A stretch of 59,787 bases of DNA from assembly GCF_013839515.1 (NCBI RefSeq), contig NZ_JACDNQ010000002.1, positions 184,292 through 244,078 of the forward strand, read 5' to 3'. The notes below the pieces were generated by a model. That model saw only the letters and a list, made by a program, of their open reading frames with translations, had not been told where the DNA came from and did no database searches. A program made the position numbers and the translations under genes. This document shows positions 33,366-40,926 of the stretch, one piece after another (the stretch's first letter is position 1; each line of letters starts with the position of its first letter). Source of the DNA: Natronomonas salinimetallica (GTDB taxonomy: Archaea > Halobacteriota > Halobacteria > Halobacteriales > Haloarculaceae).

Positions 33366-34106
33366 ATGTCACGCATCCGAACCATCAGAGACGACGTCGA
33401 ACTCGACTCGCCGACGCTCGTCGAGGGGTTGCCGGGCGCCGGCCTCGTCGGAAAGATCGCCGCCGATCACCTCGTCGAGGAGTTCGATATGGAGTGTTAC
33501 GGGACGATATACTGTGAGGGGATCCCTCGGGTCGCTGTGTACCGGAACGACTCCTCGGCGCTCCGCCCGCCGGTTCGGCTCTACGCCAAGGAGACGAAGG
33601 ACCTCCTCGTCCTCCAGAGCGACGTGCCGGTGTCGCCGAAGCAGGCGACCGAATTCACGAGCTGTGTCACCGCCTGGATCGATTCCAACGACGCGCTCCC
33701 GTTGTATCTTAGCGGGCTAGCCGAAGAAAAGGACGGCGCCCCGGAGCTGTACGGCGTCGCGAGCGGCGAGGCCGAGTCAGCGCTCGATGCGGCCGGGATC
33801 GTTCCCCCGCGGGAGGGCGGGCTGGTTTCGGGTCCGACCGGCGCACTGTTACACCGTGCTATCGAGACGGGGCTCGACGCGGTCGGACTCATCGCCCAGA
33901 CCGATCCGCGGTTCCCGGATCCCGAGGCGGCACGGGCCGTCCTCGAACACGGGGTCGGGCCGATCACCGGGATCGATATAAACACGGACCAGTTGGTCGA
34001 GAAGGCCGACGAGATCCAAGAGGCTCGGGAGCATCTCGCCAAACGCCTCCAGGAGATGGATAGCGAGGAGAGCACCCAAGCACAGCCGATCCGCGGCTTC
34101 CAGTGA
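33366..34106 (+). CDS. PAC2-family protein (proteasome assembly chaperone-like)
   Basis: A 246-residue archaeal PAC2-type protein. Signature VEGLPGAGLVGKIAADHLVE is near residues 19-38; SGPTGALLHRAIETGLDAVG near 155 and DINTDQLVEKADEIQEAREH near the C-terminus. Eukaryotic PAC2 chaperones 20S proteasome assembly; the archaeal role is inferred by homology. ATG 33366 was chosen to match the family start (MSRIRTIRDDVELDSPTL). The NYN-domain gene follows 60 nt downstream on the same strand. Confidence 0.88.
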   Translation: MSRIRTIRDDVELDSPTLVEGLPGAGLVGKIAADHLVEEFDMECYGTIYCEGIPRVAVYRNDSSALRPPVRLYAKETKDLLVLQSDVPVSPKQATEFTSCVTAWIDSNDALPLYLSGLAEEKDGAPELYGVASGEAESALDAAGIVPPREGGLVSGPTGALLHRAIETGLDAVGLIAQTDPRFPDPEAARAVLEHGVGPITGIDINTDQLVEKADEIQEAREHLAKRLQEMDSEESTQAQPIRGFQ

Positions 34107-34166
34107 GACCCACCGGCTCCGACGGCAGACGCCAAGACATATACCCAAAGACGGACGAAATTCAGT

Positions 34167-34664
34167 ATGCGACCGATCCATTCGGCCCAACGCGTCGCGG
34201 TTCTCGCTGACTCCCAGAACCTCTATCACGCGGCTCACAGCCTCTATTCCCGGAACGTCGATTACACTGAACTACTCGATACCGCGGTCGACGACCGCGA
34301 ACTCGTCCGTGCGATCGCGTACGTGATCCGGGCGGACTCGCCCTCCGAGGAGGACTTCTTCGATGCGCTCCGCGATATCGGCTTCGAGACGAAGATCAAG
34401 GACATCAAAACGTTCGCCGACGGGTCACAGAAGGCCAACTGGGATCTCGGGATGTGCCTCGACGCCGTCACGCTTGCCGGGAAGATCGATACGTTCGTCC
34501 TCTGTAGCGGCGATGGCGACTTCGCCCGACTGTGTACACACCTGCGACACGAAGGTGTCCGGACGGAGGTGTTCGGGTTCGGTCCCTCGATGGCGGACGA
34601 ACTGGTCGAGGCCGCCGACTCGGTCATCGATATGAGCGTCGACGAGGAGCGATATCTCCTTTGA
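34167..34664 (+). CDS. NYN domain protein (LabA/DUF88-like RNase)
   Basis: A 165-residue PIN-like NYN domain. Conserved acidic residues are visible in VAVLADSQNLYHA (about residues 10-22), KANWDLGMCLDAVT (about 89-102) and LCSGDGDFARL (about 112-122). The fold is that of Mg2+-dependent ribonucleases (LabA/YacP family); the substrate is unknown. It is spaced 60 nt from the PAC2 gene, so co-transcription is possible. The start at 34167 (MRPIHSAQRVAVLAD) fits the family. Confidence 0.88.
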   Translation: MRPIHSAQRVAVLADSQNLYHAAHSLYSRNVDYTELLDTAVDDRELVRAIAYVIRADSPSEEDFFDALRDIGFETKIKDIKTFADGSQKANWDLGMCLDAVTLAGKIDTFVLCSGDGDFARLCTHLRHEGVRTEVFGFGPSMADELVEAADSVIDMSVDEERYLL

Positions 34665-34784
34665 GCTCCGCCCCACGCCGAACGGTCGTCGACCGGCCCG
34701 ATCGATCCGACGTCCGTCCGGGCCCCTAACCGCCGACCCCGGCCGGATACCGGCACACGGTGACGTCGATCCGTGTGCGTCGGA

Positions 34785-36056
34785 TCACGGCTCCGTCTCC
34801 GAGACGGCGACGATCGAGTCGGTCAGCACGTCGACACCCGGTTTGAGCGAGTCCTCGTCGACGTCGAACGTCGCGGTGTGGTGGCCGCCGGGGTGGTCCG
34901 TCCCGATGCAGGCGTACGTCGCCAGCCCGCCGTTCTGTTGGACGCGACGCATGAGGAAGGTCGCGTCCTCGCTACCGCCGATCGACCCTCGCCCGGTCGC
35001 ACGCTCGACGTCGGGATTCGACTCGGCCGCCCGCTGGACGATGTCGACCAACTCGGCGTCGCTTTCGGCGGAGGGCGCTTCGCCCTCGATTGTCACGTCG
35101 GCGCTGCAGTCGTGGGAGGTCGCGGCACCCTCGAAGACCTGTTCGGCCCGCCGAAAGGTGTAATCGCGGATCTCCGTCGTCTCGCCGCGGACCTCGCCGT
35201 GAATGAACGCCTCCTCCGGGATGATGTTCGTCGCGGTCCCGCCGCCGACGCGGCCGGCGTTGACCCTCGATTCGCCGTCGCTGTGGCGTTCGATCCCGTA
35301 GAGGTTCGAGACCGCCGTTGCCATCGCCTGGACGGCGTTTCGTCCCTCATCCGGGCGTGCTCCCGCATGCCCCGGATACCCCTCGAAACTGGTATAAAAC
35401 TGCGTGACTGCGAGGAAGTCGTCGATCCCGGCGACGATCTCGCCGGTCGGATATCCGAGGCCGACGTGGAGCGCAAAGAGGTACCCGACGTCGTCGAGAT
35501 GCATCGACTCGGACATCGGCTTGCCGCCGCCGATGACCTCCTCGGCGGGCTGGAAAAACACTTTGAACGTACCCGAAAAGTCGCTGTCTCTGACCGATTC
35601 GAGGACGCCGAGGCCGATCGTCGCGTGGGCGTCGTGGCCGCAAGCGTGCATCGCGCCCGTCTCCGAGCGAAACCCCTCGCGTACGGGGTCGTGATCCTTG
35701 TCTGTCGACTCCGCACGCGGGAGACCGTCGATATCCACCCGGAGACCGACCGTCGGACCCTCCCCCCGGTTCAACACCGCGACCGCACCGGTCCATCCGC
35801 CGGACAGCGAGTCCAGGACGTCGGGGTCGCCACCGGCCTCGCGGGCGCGATCCATCCACGACTCGAGTTCCTCGGCGTCGGGGACCGCGAGTCGGTCGTC
35901 CGCCAGCGCATCGGGACCGACGTACAGTTCGTCGACACCGATCCGCCGGATCTCGGAGACGATGCGCGCGGTGGTCCAAAACTCCCGCCAGGCGGGTTCG
36001 GGATGGCGGTGGAACTCCCTGCGGAGTTCGACCAGCCGGTCTCGTTCGACGCTCAT
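34785..36056 (-). CDS. M20-family amidohydrolase (AbgA-like)
   Basis: A 423-residue zinc amidohydrolase. The family N-terminus RREFHRHPEPAWREFWTTAR resembles the AbgA subfamily (p-aminobenzoyl-glutamate hydrolase). Metal-site motifs are CGHDAHATIGLG near residue 140, FQPAEEVIGGGKPM near 165 and HPGGHHTATFDVDED near the C-terminus; the dimerisation-domain segment YPGHAGARPDEGRNA is near 225. The substrate is an N-acyl amino acid or peptide, not assigned. ATG 36056 is the natural start. Upstream lies a MITE cluster. Confidence 0.87.
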   Translation of the reverse strand: MSVERDRLVELRREFHRHPEPAWREFWTTARIVSEIRRIGVDELYVGPDALADDRLAVPDAEELESWMDRAREAGGDPDVLDSLSGGWTGAVAVLNRGEGPTVGLRVDIDGLPRAESTDKDHDPVREGFRSETGAMHACGHDAHATIGLGVLESVRDSDFSGTFKVFFQPAEEVIGGGKPMSESMHLDDVGYLFALHVGLGYPTGEIVAGIDDFLAVTQFYTSFEGYPGHAGARPDEGRNAVQAMATAVSNLYGIERHSDGESRVNAGRVGGGTATNIIPEEAFIHGEVRGETTEIRDYTFRRAEQVFEGAATSHDCSADVTIEGEAPSAESDAELVDIVQRAAESNPDVERATGRGSIGGSEDATFLMRRVQQNGGLATYACIGTDHPGGHHTATFDVDEDSLKPGVDVLTDSIVAVSETEP

Positions 36057-36126
36057 ACCGGACGGTGGCTCCGAGGAGACATAAGCCCACGCGGTTCGGC
36101 GGACGGTCGCCGAACGGCCGTGATCA

Positions 36127-36138
36127 TACTGTCGGCTG
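36127..36138. mobile_element. Truncated MITE family A end
   Basis: TACTGTCGGCTG, preceded by TCA (36124-36126), matches the family A terminus seen at 4227 and 30113 but no partner end is found nearby. It is followed directly by TCA and the family B element, suggesting a remnant cut by later insertion or deletion. Confidence 0.5.
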
Positions 36139-36141
36139 TCA

Positions 36142-36249
36142 TACTGACGGACAAAAGAATGTACACACGACGCACGAGGATCACGCCGCTCGACGGAGCG
36201 AACGGCGGATCACTCGTGAGTCGGTTTCATTTGATTTCGTCCACCAGTA
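36142..36249. mobile_element. MITE family B, copy 1 (108 bp)
   Basis: Terminal inverted repeats TACTGACGGACAAAA and TTTCGTCCACCAGTA (pattern TACTG-NN-GGAC-N-AAA) bound a 108-bp non-coding element with TCA on both sides (36139-36141, 36250-36252). Its right 26 bases recur exactly, in reverse orientation, at 59693-59718. Elsewhere in 36057-36314 I see no gene. Confidence 0.75.
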
Positions 36250-36314
36250 TCAGTCGCGACCGCCTGTCGCACTCAGGGATCACGAATCCCGTGCGATGGG
36301 GACAGCCAGCGGTA

Positions 36315-36641
36315 TCAGCTTCCGGGCGCGGAAACGCGCTCGACGTCGACGTCGAGTCGGATCCCCTCGGGGAACGACCGGCCAGCGACGTCGCGGGCGA
36401 AGTCGTCGTGGCCGATGATTTCCATCCGTCGCTCGTAGACCGTGTACGTCCAGTATCTAAAGGAGCGGTCGGTCGAATCGAGGCGCTTTGACTGTGGGAC
36501 CGAGACGTCGACAGGTGATTCGGCGTGGGGCCCCCGCAACTCGACTCCCTTGCGCTCGGCGCGGCGTTTGATGTCCCCGACGACGCGTTCGAGGACGTCC
36601 CGATCCCCGCTTTGAATCGTCAAGGTGGTGACGAACGGCAT
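36315..36641 (-). CDS. uS10/mL48 family ribosomal-protein-like paralogue
   Basis: A 108-residue protein, MPFVTTLTIQSGDRDVLERV onward, with a ribosomal protein uS10-like fold: VVGDIKRRAERKGVELRGPH, then a V-x-VPQSK loop, WTYTVYERRMEIIG and a final beta strand IRLDVDVERV. It is a divergent paralogue, not the canonical uS10, which normally sits in a ribosomal operon and is absent here. The start at 36641 matches the domain. It is divergent from the NUDIX gene, and its role (ribosome-associated or otherwise) is unknown. Confidence 0.75.
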   Translation of the reverse strand: MPFVTTLTIQSGDRDVLERVVGDIKRRAERKGVELRGPHAESPVDVSVPQSKRLDSTDRSFRYWTYTVYERRMEIIGHDDFARDVAGRSFPEGIRLDVDVERVSAPGS

Positions 36642-36769
36642 ATACCCCAGTGGACGCTCGACTGGGAAAAACGCATCCATCGTGCCCGGTGCCCGCGGGG
36701 GTCAGAGCCCGCCGAAGGGGAATCGATCCTCCGACATGCCTTTATCACATGACCGTTTACGGTGGGATA

Positions 36770-37195
36770 ATGATAGAGGCCACGAGCGCGGGAGCCATCC
36801 TCTTTCGCGATACGCGTGGCCGGCGCGAGTACTTGTTGCTCAAATCCCGGCCCGGTGATTGGGAGTTCCCCAAAGGCGGCGTCGAGGGCGACGAGGAACT
36901 ACAGCAGACCGCCATCCGCGAAGTGAAAGAGGAGGCCGGAATCGAGGACTTCCGGCTGTTAGACGGCTTCCGTGACGACTACGATTACGTGTTCGAGGCG
37001 AACGGCAACACCATCCACAAGACTGTCCACCTGTTCATCGCGCGGTCCCACGAGGCGTCCGCGGAGCTCTCCTCGGAGCACCGCGACCTCCAGTGGCGTG
37101 ACTACGAGCAGGCGATCAATACGATCACGCAGGACGGCCCGCGGGAGATCCTAGAGGAGGCACACGAGTTCATCGACGAAAAGCTCGAAGAGTAG
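36770..37195 (+). CDS. NUDIX hydrolase (diadenosine tetraphosphatase-like)
   Basis: A 141-residue NUDIX protein. The box GGVEGDEELQQTAIREVKEE continuing AGI (about residues 38-60) matches GX5EX7REUXEEXGU. The N-terminus SAGAILFRDTRGRREYLLLK and RPGDWEFPKGG resemble bis(5'-nucleosyl)-tetraphosphatases. Start ATG 36770 is supported by a TATA-like TTTATCAC at 36741-36748, about 26 nt upstream, fitting leaderless initiation; an earlier Met at 36749 would overlap the TATA box. The exact nucleotide substrate is not known. Confidence 0.88.
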   Translation: MIEATSAGAILFRDTRGRREYLLLKSRPGDWEFPKGGVEGDEELQQTAIREVKEEAGIEDFRLLDGFRDDYDYVFEANGNTIHKTVHLFIARSHEASAELSSEHRDLQWRDYEQAINTITQDGPREILEEAHEFIDEKLEE

Positions 37196-37285
37196 CGGCT
37201 CCCGGCGGTCGCGGCGTGTCTCCCGCCCCCGCCCCCGTGCGGACCCCGATCGCTCCCGAGCGGCGGCTACGTCCCAGGGTGGCTT

Positions 37286-37645
37286 TTATGTTCGGAAGGA
37301 TTCCCCGCAACCGCACTCGCTTTCGACGTTGGGGTTCTCGACGTCGAAGCCCTTCCCCTGGAGCCCCCCCTCGAAGTCGAGGACGGAGCCGTGGATGTAC
37401 TTTTGACTCGCGGGATCGACGAAGATCCGAAGGCCGTGGTGTTCGGTTATCGCGTCGTCCTCCTCCGGCTCGACGTCGAAGCGCATCCCGTAGGAAAGCC
37501 CCGCACAACCGCCCTGCTGGACGAACAGCCGGAGCCCAGCCTCGTCGGTGTCGTATCCCTGCTCTTCGATGAGTGACAACGCTTGGTCGGCGGCCGTCTC
37601 GGTCACTTCGACCGGCTCCCCCGAGGGACTGACGCTCTGGCTCAT
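37286..37645 (-). CDS. HesB/IscA-type iron-sulfur assembly protein
   Basis: A 119-residue A-type scaffold/carrier. Family motifs VTETAADQALSLIEEQGYDT, GLRLFVQQGGCAGLSYGMRF with the first conserved Cys, and the C-terminal CGCGESF pair. It carries iron or 2Fe-2S/4Fe-4S clusters to client apoproteins. The acidic insertions are halophilic. No isc/suf partners are adjacent, as is common in haloarchaea, where the A-type proteins are dispersed. It is convergent with the NUDIX gene. Confidence 0.93.
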   Translation of the reverse strand: MSQSVSPSGEPVEVTETAADQALSLIEEQGYDTDEAGLRLFVQQGGCAGLSYGMRFDVEPEEDDAITEHHGLRIFVDPASQKYIHGSVLDFEGGLQGKGFDVENPNVESECGCGESFRT

Positions 37646-37791
37646 ACACCACTATACCGTGGCCACCTCAATAACCCTGACGCCCGCATCGGGGACGGAA
37701 CGCGGTCGAACGGGTGTCGTCCGCGAGGGGAGCGGTCCGACAGTAGCGCCACAACGGTTTTATTCGCTCTCGACGTAGTTCTGTGTGTATT

Positions 37792-38061
37792 ATGAACAAA
37801 CACTTCGAGGACGCGAAATACTACCTGAAACGAGCCGGGGAGACCGCCAAGGCCGGCGTTTCCGAGGAGCTGGAGCCGATCCGCGAGCGGGTCAACGACC
37901 TCATCGACCGTGAGGAAGCCGAACCCGAACCGGGCCGGTTCGAGGAGGTCCGGACGGAACTCGCGGAGCTCCAAGAGAAAGCCGAGGGCGACACCCGAGA
38001 GGCGATCGCCGACGCCCGCGAGCGGATCGAGACCTATCGGAACGAACGAAACGAGGCCTGA
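37792..38061 (+). CDS. Small helical protein (DUF7553-like)
   Basis: An 89-residue, highly charged two-helix protein starting MNKHFEDAKYYLKRAGETAK and ending RIETYRNERNEA, rich in Glu/Arg heptads and without cysteines. I recall the haloarchaeal family as DUF7553. The start at 37792 follows an AT-rich TGTGTGTATT region. A family C MITE starts directly after it, with the stop TGA (38059-38061) forming one copy of the target duplication. Function unknown. Confidence 0.75.
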   Translation: MNKHFEDAKYYLKRAGETAKAGVSEELEPIRERVNDLIDREEAEPEPGRFEEVRTELAELQEKAEGDTREAIADARERIETYRNERNEA

Positions 38062-38155
38062 TAGTGATTCCTGCGTGTTCGTCCCGCTCCGCCGGCGTAT
38101 ATCGGTGACGGGAGCCGCCGCGCCCCCGTCGATGCAACGGTCGCAGGAATCACTA
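38062..38155. mobile_element. MITE family C (94 bp)
   Basis: Terminal inverted repeats TAGTGATTCCTGC and GCAGGAATCACTA bound a 94-bp non-coding element with TGA on both sides (38059-38061 and 38156-38158). The TIR differs from families A and B but begins TANTG likewise and uses the same kind of target duplication. It lies about 60 bp before tRNA-Val. Confidence 0.75.
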
Positions 38156-38216
38156 TGACCGACGCCGGCCGGGCTTGAAAAGGGTTAAGTCCGGGGCGAC
38201 GGTGGGTCCAAGCGAC

Positions 38217-38291
38217 GGGTCGGTGGTCTAGGCCGGTTATGACACCGCCTTCACACGGCGGAAGTCGGCGGTTCAAATCCGCCCCGACCCA
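38217..38291 (+). tRNA. tRNA-Val (CAC anticodon)
   Basis: A complete 75-nt cloverleaf without intron. The acceptor GGGTCGG pairs with CCGACCC, discriminator A at 38291. The anticodon stem CCGCC/GGCGG encloses loop TTCACAC (anticodon CAC, valine). The T-arm is GGCGGTTCAAATCCGCC. The 3' end is duplicated about 100 bp downstream, see the next entry. Confidence 0.96.
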
Positions 38292-38367
38292 TTTTGTCGC
38301 GAACCATCCGTGAGCGACAAACGGTGTCCGGCGGTTTGAGCCCAGAGAACGAGCGAAGCGAGTTCTC

Positions 38368-38392
38368 GCGGTTCCAAATCCGCCCCGACCCA
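38368..38392 (+). repeat. Duplicate of the tRNA-Val 3' end (candidate att site)
   Basis: The 3'-terminal 24 nt of tRNA-Val (38268-38291, ending CCCGACCCA) recur at 38368-38392 with one inserted base in the T-loop part. Such a direct repeat of a tRNA 3' end is the usual footprint of a tyrosine-integrase element. The sequence between the repeats is only about 76 nt and has no integrase. Confidence 0.7.
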
Positions 38393-38557
38393 TTCGCGCA
38401 CTTCGTTCGCGTGACCCCACAGACGGCGTAGCGGCGTATATCGAACTGCCGGCAACGCCCGGCCGCCGACGGGGTGTGGATTTTCGGTGCCACCCCGGTC
38501 CGGGCGTGGCCGCCACGGATCGTGACCTGTATTACCCCGGGTCGTGATGCCCCCAGT

Positions 38558-38962
38558 ATGAGTGAGGCTATCGACGACGACCTGTACCAGCGGACGAAGG
38601 CGCTCTTAGAACCCGGCGAGATACGGCTCAACGGCATCATCGTCGACACCGACCTGACCAGCGACGAGGAGCCGACGCTGCATCAGGCGACTCTCGATAT
38701 CGGCCATCTCATCGCCGAGGCCGCCGGCGTCGAGCCGACGGACACGTACGTCTACTCCGGGAACGACGACGACGATTTCGGCATCAACCAACACCAGGGG
38801 CTCACGCTCGATGGCGAGGAGTTCGTCTGGGAGTGCCAACAGTTGATGCGTGAACGGACCTACGACGTGGTGTTCTACTACGAGGCCGACGCGGATCAGG
38901 AGGCGATCGTCGAGGGCGTCGAGGAACTCGGCTTCGACGTGATGGGCGTCCGCGGCGAGTAG
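38558..38962 (+). CDS. DUF5778 family protein
   Basis: A 134-residue haloarchaeal protein beginning MSEAIDDDLYQRTKALLEPG. It is acidic and soluble: a helix, then beta strands (EIRLNGIIVDTDLTSDEEPT, VYSGNDDDDFGINQHQGLTL), ending DADQEAIVEGVEELGFDVMG, which resembles an ACT-like or ferredoxin-like strand-helix-strand ending. I recall the family as DUF5778. No catalytic motif is visible. The start at 38558 fits an ATG just after the last AT-richer stretch. Convergent with the polyprenyl synthase. Confidence 0.78.
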   Translation: MSEAIDDDLYQRTKALLEPGEIRLNGIIVDTDLTSDEEPTLHQATLDIGHLIAEAAGVEPTDTYVYSGNDDDDFGINQHQGLTLDGEEFVWECQQLMRERTYDVVFYYEADADQEAIVEGVEELGFDVMGVRGE

Positions 38963-38983
38963 CCGGAGGCCGCCCCCGCCCGA

Positions 38984-40045
38984 TTATCGCTCCCGGTCGA
39001 CGACGAAATCCGCGAACGCCGTCAGCTTCGCCTCCGGCCCAGGTTCGAGCCCGAGCCCGTCGAGCCGAGATTTCGAGGACTCGGCCAACTCGACCGCGAC
39101 ATCGCGGGCGTACTCGACGCTGCCGGCCGCCTCGAGGATCCCGATCGCCTCGACGACCTCCTCGTCGGTGTTTTTGTCGGCCCACAGGATCTCCTCGAGG
39201 CGGGCGATAGCCTCCGGGTCGGCGTGTTCGGCGGCGTGGATCACCATCAGCGTCTTTTTGCCCTCGCGGACGTCGTTGCCGACCCCCTTCCCGAAGTCAC
39301 CACCCTCCTGGAGGGCGTGTTCGACGTCGAGGACGTCGTCGGCGATCTGGAAGGCGATCGACATCTCCTCGGCGTACTCCGCGACAGCCCGATCGGCGTC
39401 GCGGTTGTCGGTGACGATCGCCGCCAACCGCGCTACGATCCGGCCGAGACACCCCGTCTTGCAGGCACACATCTCGAGATACTCCGCTTCGGTGATCGAG
39501 ATCTCCGCTTCGTTGTGCCAGTGGATATCCATCCCCTGGCCGAGATGCGTCCGGTTGAGTTCGTACATCAGCATCTCGTAGGCGTCGAGTCGGACGTCGG
39601 CCGGCAGCTCACCGGGGTTTCTCGTGACGATCTTCAGCGGGAGAAAGTACATCGCGTTGCCGGCGTTGAGCGCGACGTCCGTCCCGAACGCGTGATGTAG
39701 TGCCGGGTCGCCGCGGCGATGTGTCGCGCCGTCCTCGACGTCATCGACGATGATCGTTCCGTTGTGGAGTATCTCCGGAATGGCGGCGTATTCGAGGTAG
39801 GAGTCGGGATCGTCGCCGAACGCCTCGACGAACAACAAAAACAACACTGCCCGCCACCGTTTCCCCCCGCGGTCGAGAAGGTCCCAGATGGGATCCGACA
39901 GCGCACGCTGGAGCGCCGCCGGATCGTAGGCGTAGGTCGCCTCGCCGAAGAACTCCGTGAGATAGGCGTCGTCGATCGCCCGGGGGAACAGCGACTCGAT
40001 CGTCTCGTCGACCACCGGCCGCCACTCCGACAGTACGCCGTGCAT
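38984..40045 (-). CDS. Polyprenyl (isoprenoid) diphosphate synthase
   Basis: A 353-residue trans-prenyltransferase that condenses isopentenyl diphosphate with allylic diphosphates to make the C20/C25 chains of archaeal lipids or a quinone tail. The first Asp-rich motif DDVED follows HNGTIIV near residue 98, and the second is FQIADDVLDVEH near 240. GGKRWRAVLFLLFVEAFG near 60 is the substrate-binding segment. It is a divergent subfamily with an N-terminal extension. ATG 40045 was chosen (MHGVLSEWRPVVDET). It is divergent from the NAD kinase-like gene. Confidence 0.88.
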   Translation of the reverse strand: MHGVLSEWRPVVDETIESLFPRAIDDAYLTEFFGEATYAYDPAALQRALSDPIWDLLDRGGKRWRAVLFLLFVEAFGDDPDSYLEYAAIPEILHNGTIIVDDVEDGATHRRGDPALHHAFGTDVALNAGNAMYFLPLKIVTRNPGELPADVRLDAYEMLMYELNRTHLGQGMDIHWHNEAEISITEAEYLEMCACKTGCLGRIVARLAAIVTDNRDADRAVAEYAEEMSIAFQIADDVLDVEHALQEGGDFGKGVGNDVREGKKTLMVIHAAEHADPEAIARLEEILWADKNTDEEVVEAIGILEAAGSVEYARDVAVELAESSKSRLDGLGLEPGPEAKLTAFADFVVDRER

Positions 40046-40131
40046 GTCACGACGCTCGTGGTGGCGGAACAAAAACTCTCCCGTGTCGCCGACGGCGGGA
40101 CTTTTCAACCCCCAGTCCGTTGTCCCGCTCA

Positions 40132-40848
40132 ATGAGCGGACAGCGCGTCGGTGTCGTCGGTAACGAAGGGCTGGCCTCGGCCGTCGAAGCCGCCGGCGGA
40201 GCCCCGGTCGGGGACGTCGAGGCGTTCGATTCGGTTCGGTTCGTCGTCGCGGCCGGGGACTCCGTCGTGACGGATCTCGCCCGCAGGTCGGTGACCGTTC
40301 CGGTCTTGGCGGTCGCGGCCGAGGCCGGGCTCGGAGCGGTACCGTTCGATCGACTCGGGACGGCCATCCGGAGGGTTCTCGACGGGGATCCACCGACGCG
40401 ACGACACCCGATCGTCGAGGCGACCGGCGCCTTCGACCCCGTTCGATCGATATTCGACGTCACGCTCGTGGCGGCCGAACCGGCCCGGATCTCCGAGTTC
40501 GCCGTCCGAAGCGGCGACGGGACGGTCTCGACGTTTCGGGCCGATGGCGTCGCCGTCTCGACCCCGGCCGGGAGCGGCGGCTACAACCGAAGTGCCGGCG
40601 GCCCCGTCGTCGCCCCCGAAACGGGGGTCGCAAGCGTCGTTCCGATCGCCCCGTTCGCGACGGCCGCAGACCACTGGATCGTACCGATCGACTCGGTCCG
40701 ACTCTCCGTCGAGCGCGATGAAACGCCCGTCGAGTTGCTCGCCGATGGCCGTCGGGAACTGACCGTCGAAGCCAGCGGAGCGGTGACCCTCTCACGAGCC
40801 GGCTCGCTCGAGACGTACGTCCTCCCGGAATCCCCGGACCCGTTTTGA
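40132..40848 (+). CDS. NAD kinase-like protein with degenerate GGDGT motif
   Basis: A 238-residue protein resembling ATP-NAD kinase. The C-terminal nucleotide region is recognisable: VAVSTPAGSGGYNRSAGGPV (canonical STPTGSTAYSLSAGGP) near residue 140. In place of the catalytic/ATP-binding GGDGT, the N-terminal domain reads FVVAAGDSVVTD, lacking the second Gly and the Thr. It probably does not phosphorylate NAD in the usual way and may bind nucleotide as a regulator. The start MSGQRVGVVGNEG at 40132 is preferred over one four codons upstream. Confidence 0.72.
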   Translation: MSGQRVGVVGNEGLASAVEAAGGAPVGDVEAFDSVRFVVAAGDSVVTDLARRSVTVPVLAVAAEAGLGAVPFDRLGTAIRRVLDGDPPTRRHPIVEATGAFDPVRSIFDVTLVAAEPARISEFAVRSGDGTVSTFRADGVAVSTPAGSGGYNRSAGGPVVAPETGVASVVPIAPFATAADHWIVPIDSVRLSVERDETPVELLADGRRELTVEASGAVTLSRAGSLETYVLPESPDPF

Positions 40849-40926
40849 GTTCGGGCCGTCCCGACAGCGGGGCGGTCCGTCCGCCGACCGCGACGGTTTA
40901 TCACCCATCGCGCCCCACCACCGTGT

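Noticed and set aside
38368-38392. A second tRNA-Val gene
   Set aside because: Only the 3' 24 nt are duplicated, with an inserted base in the T-loop; no acceptor 5' strand, D-arm or anticodon arm precedes it.
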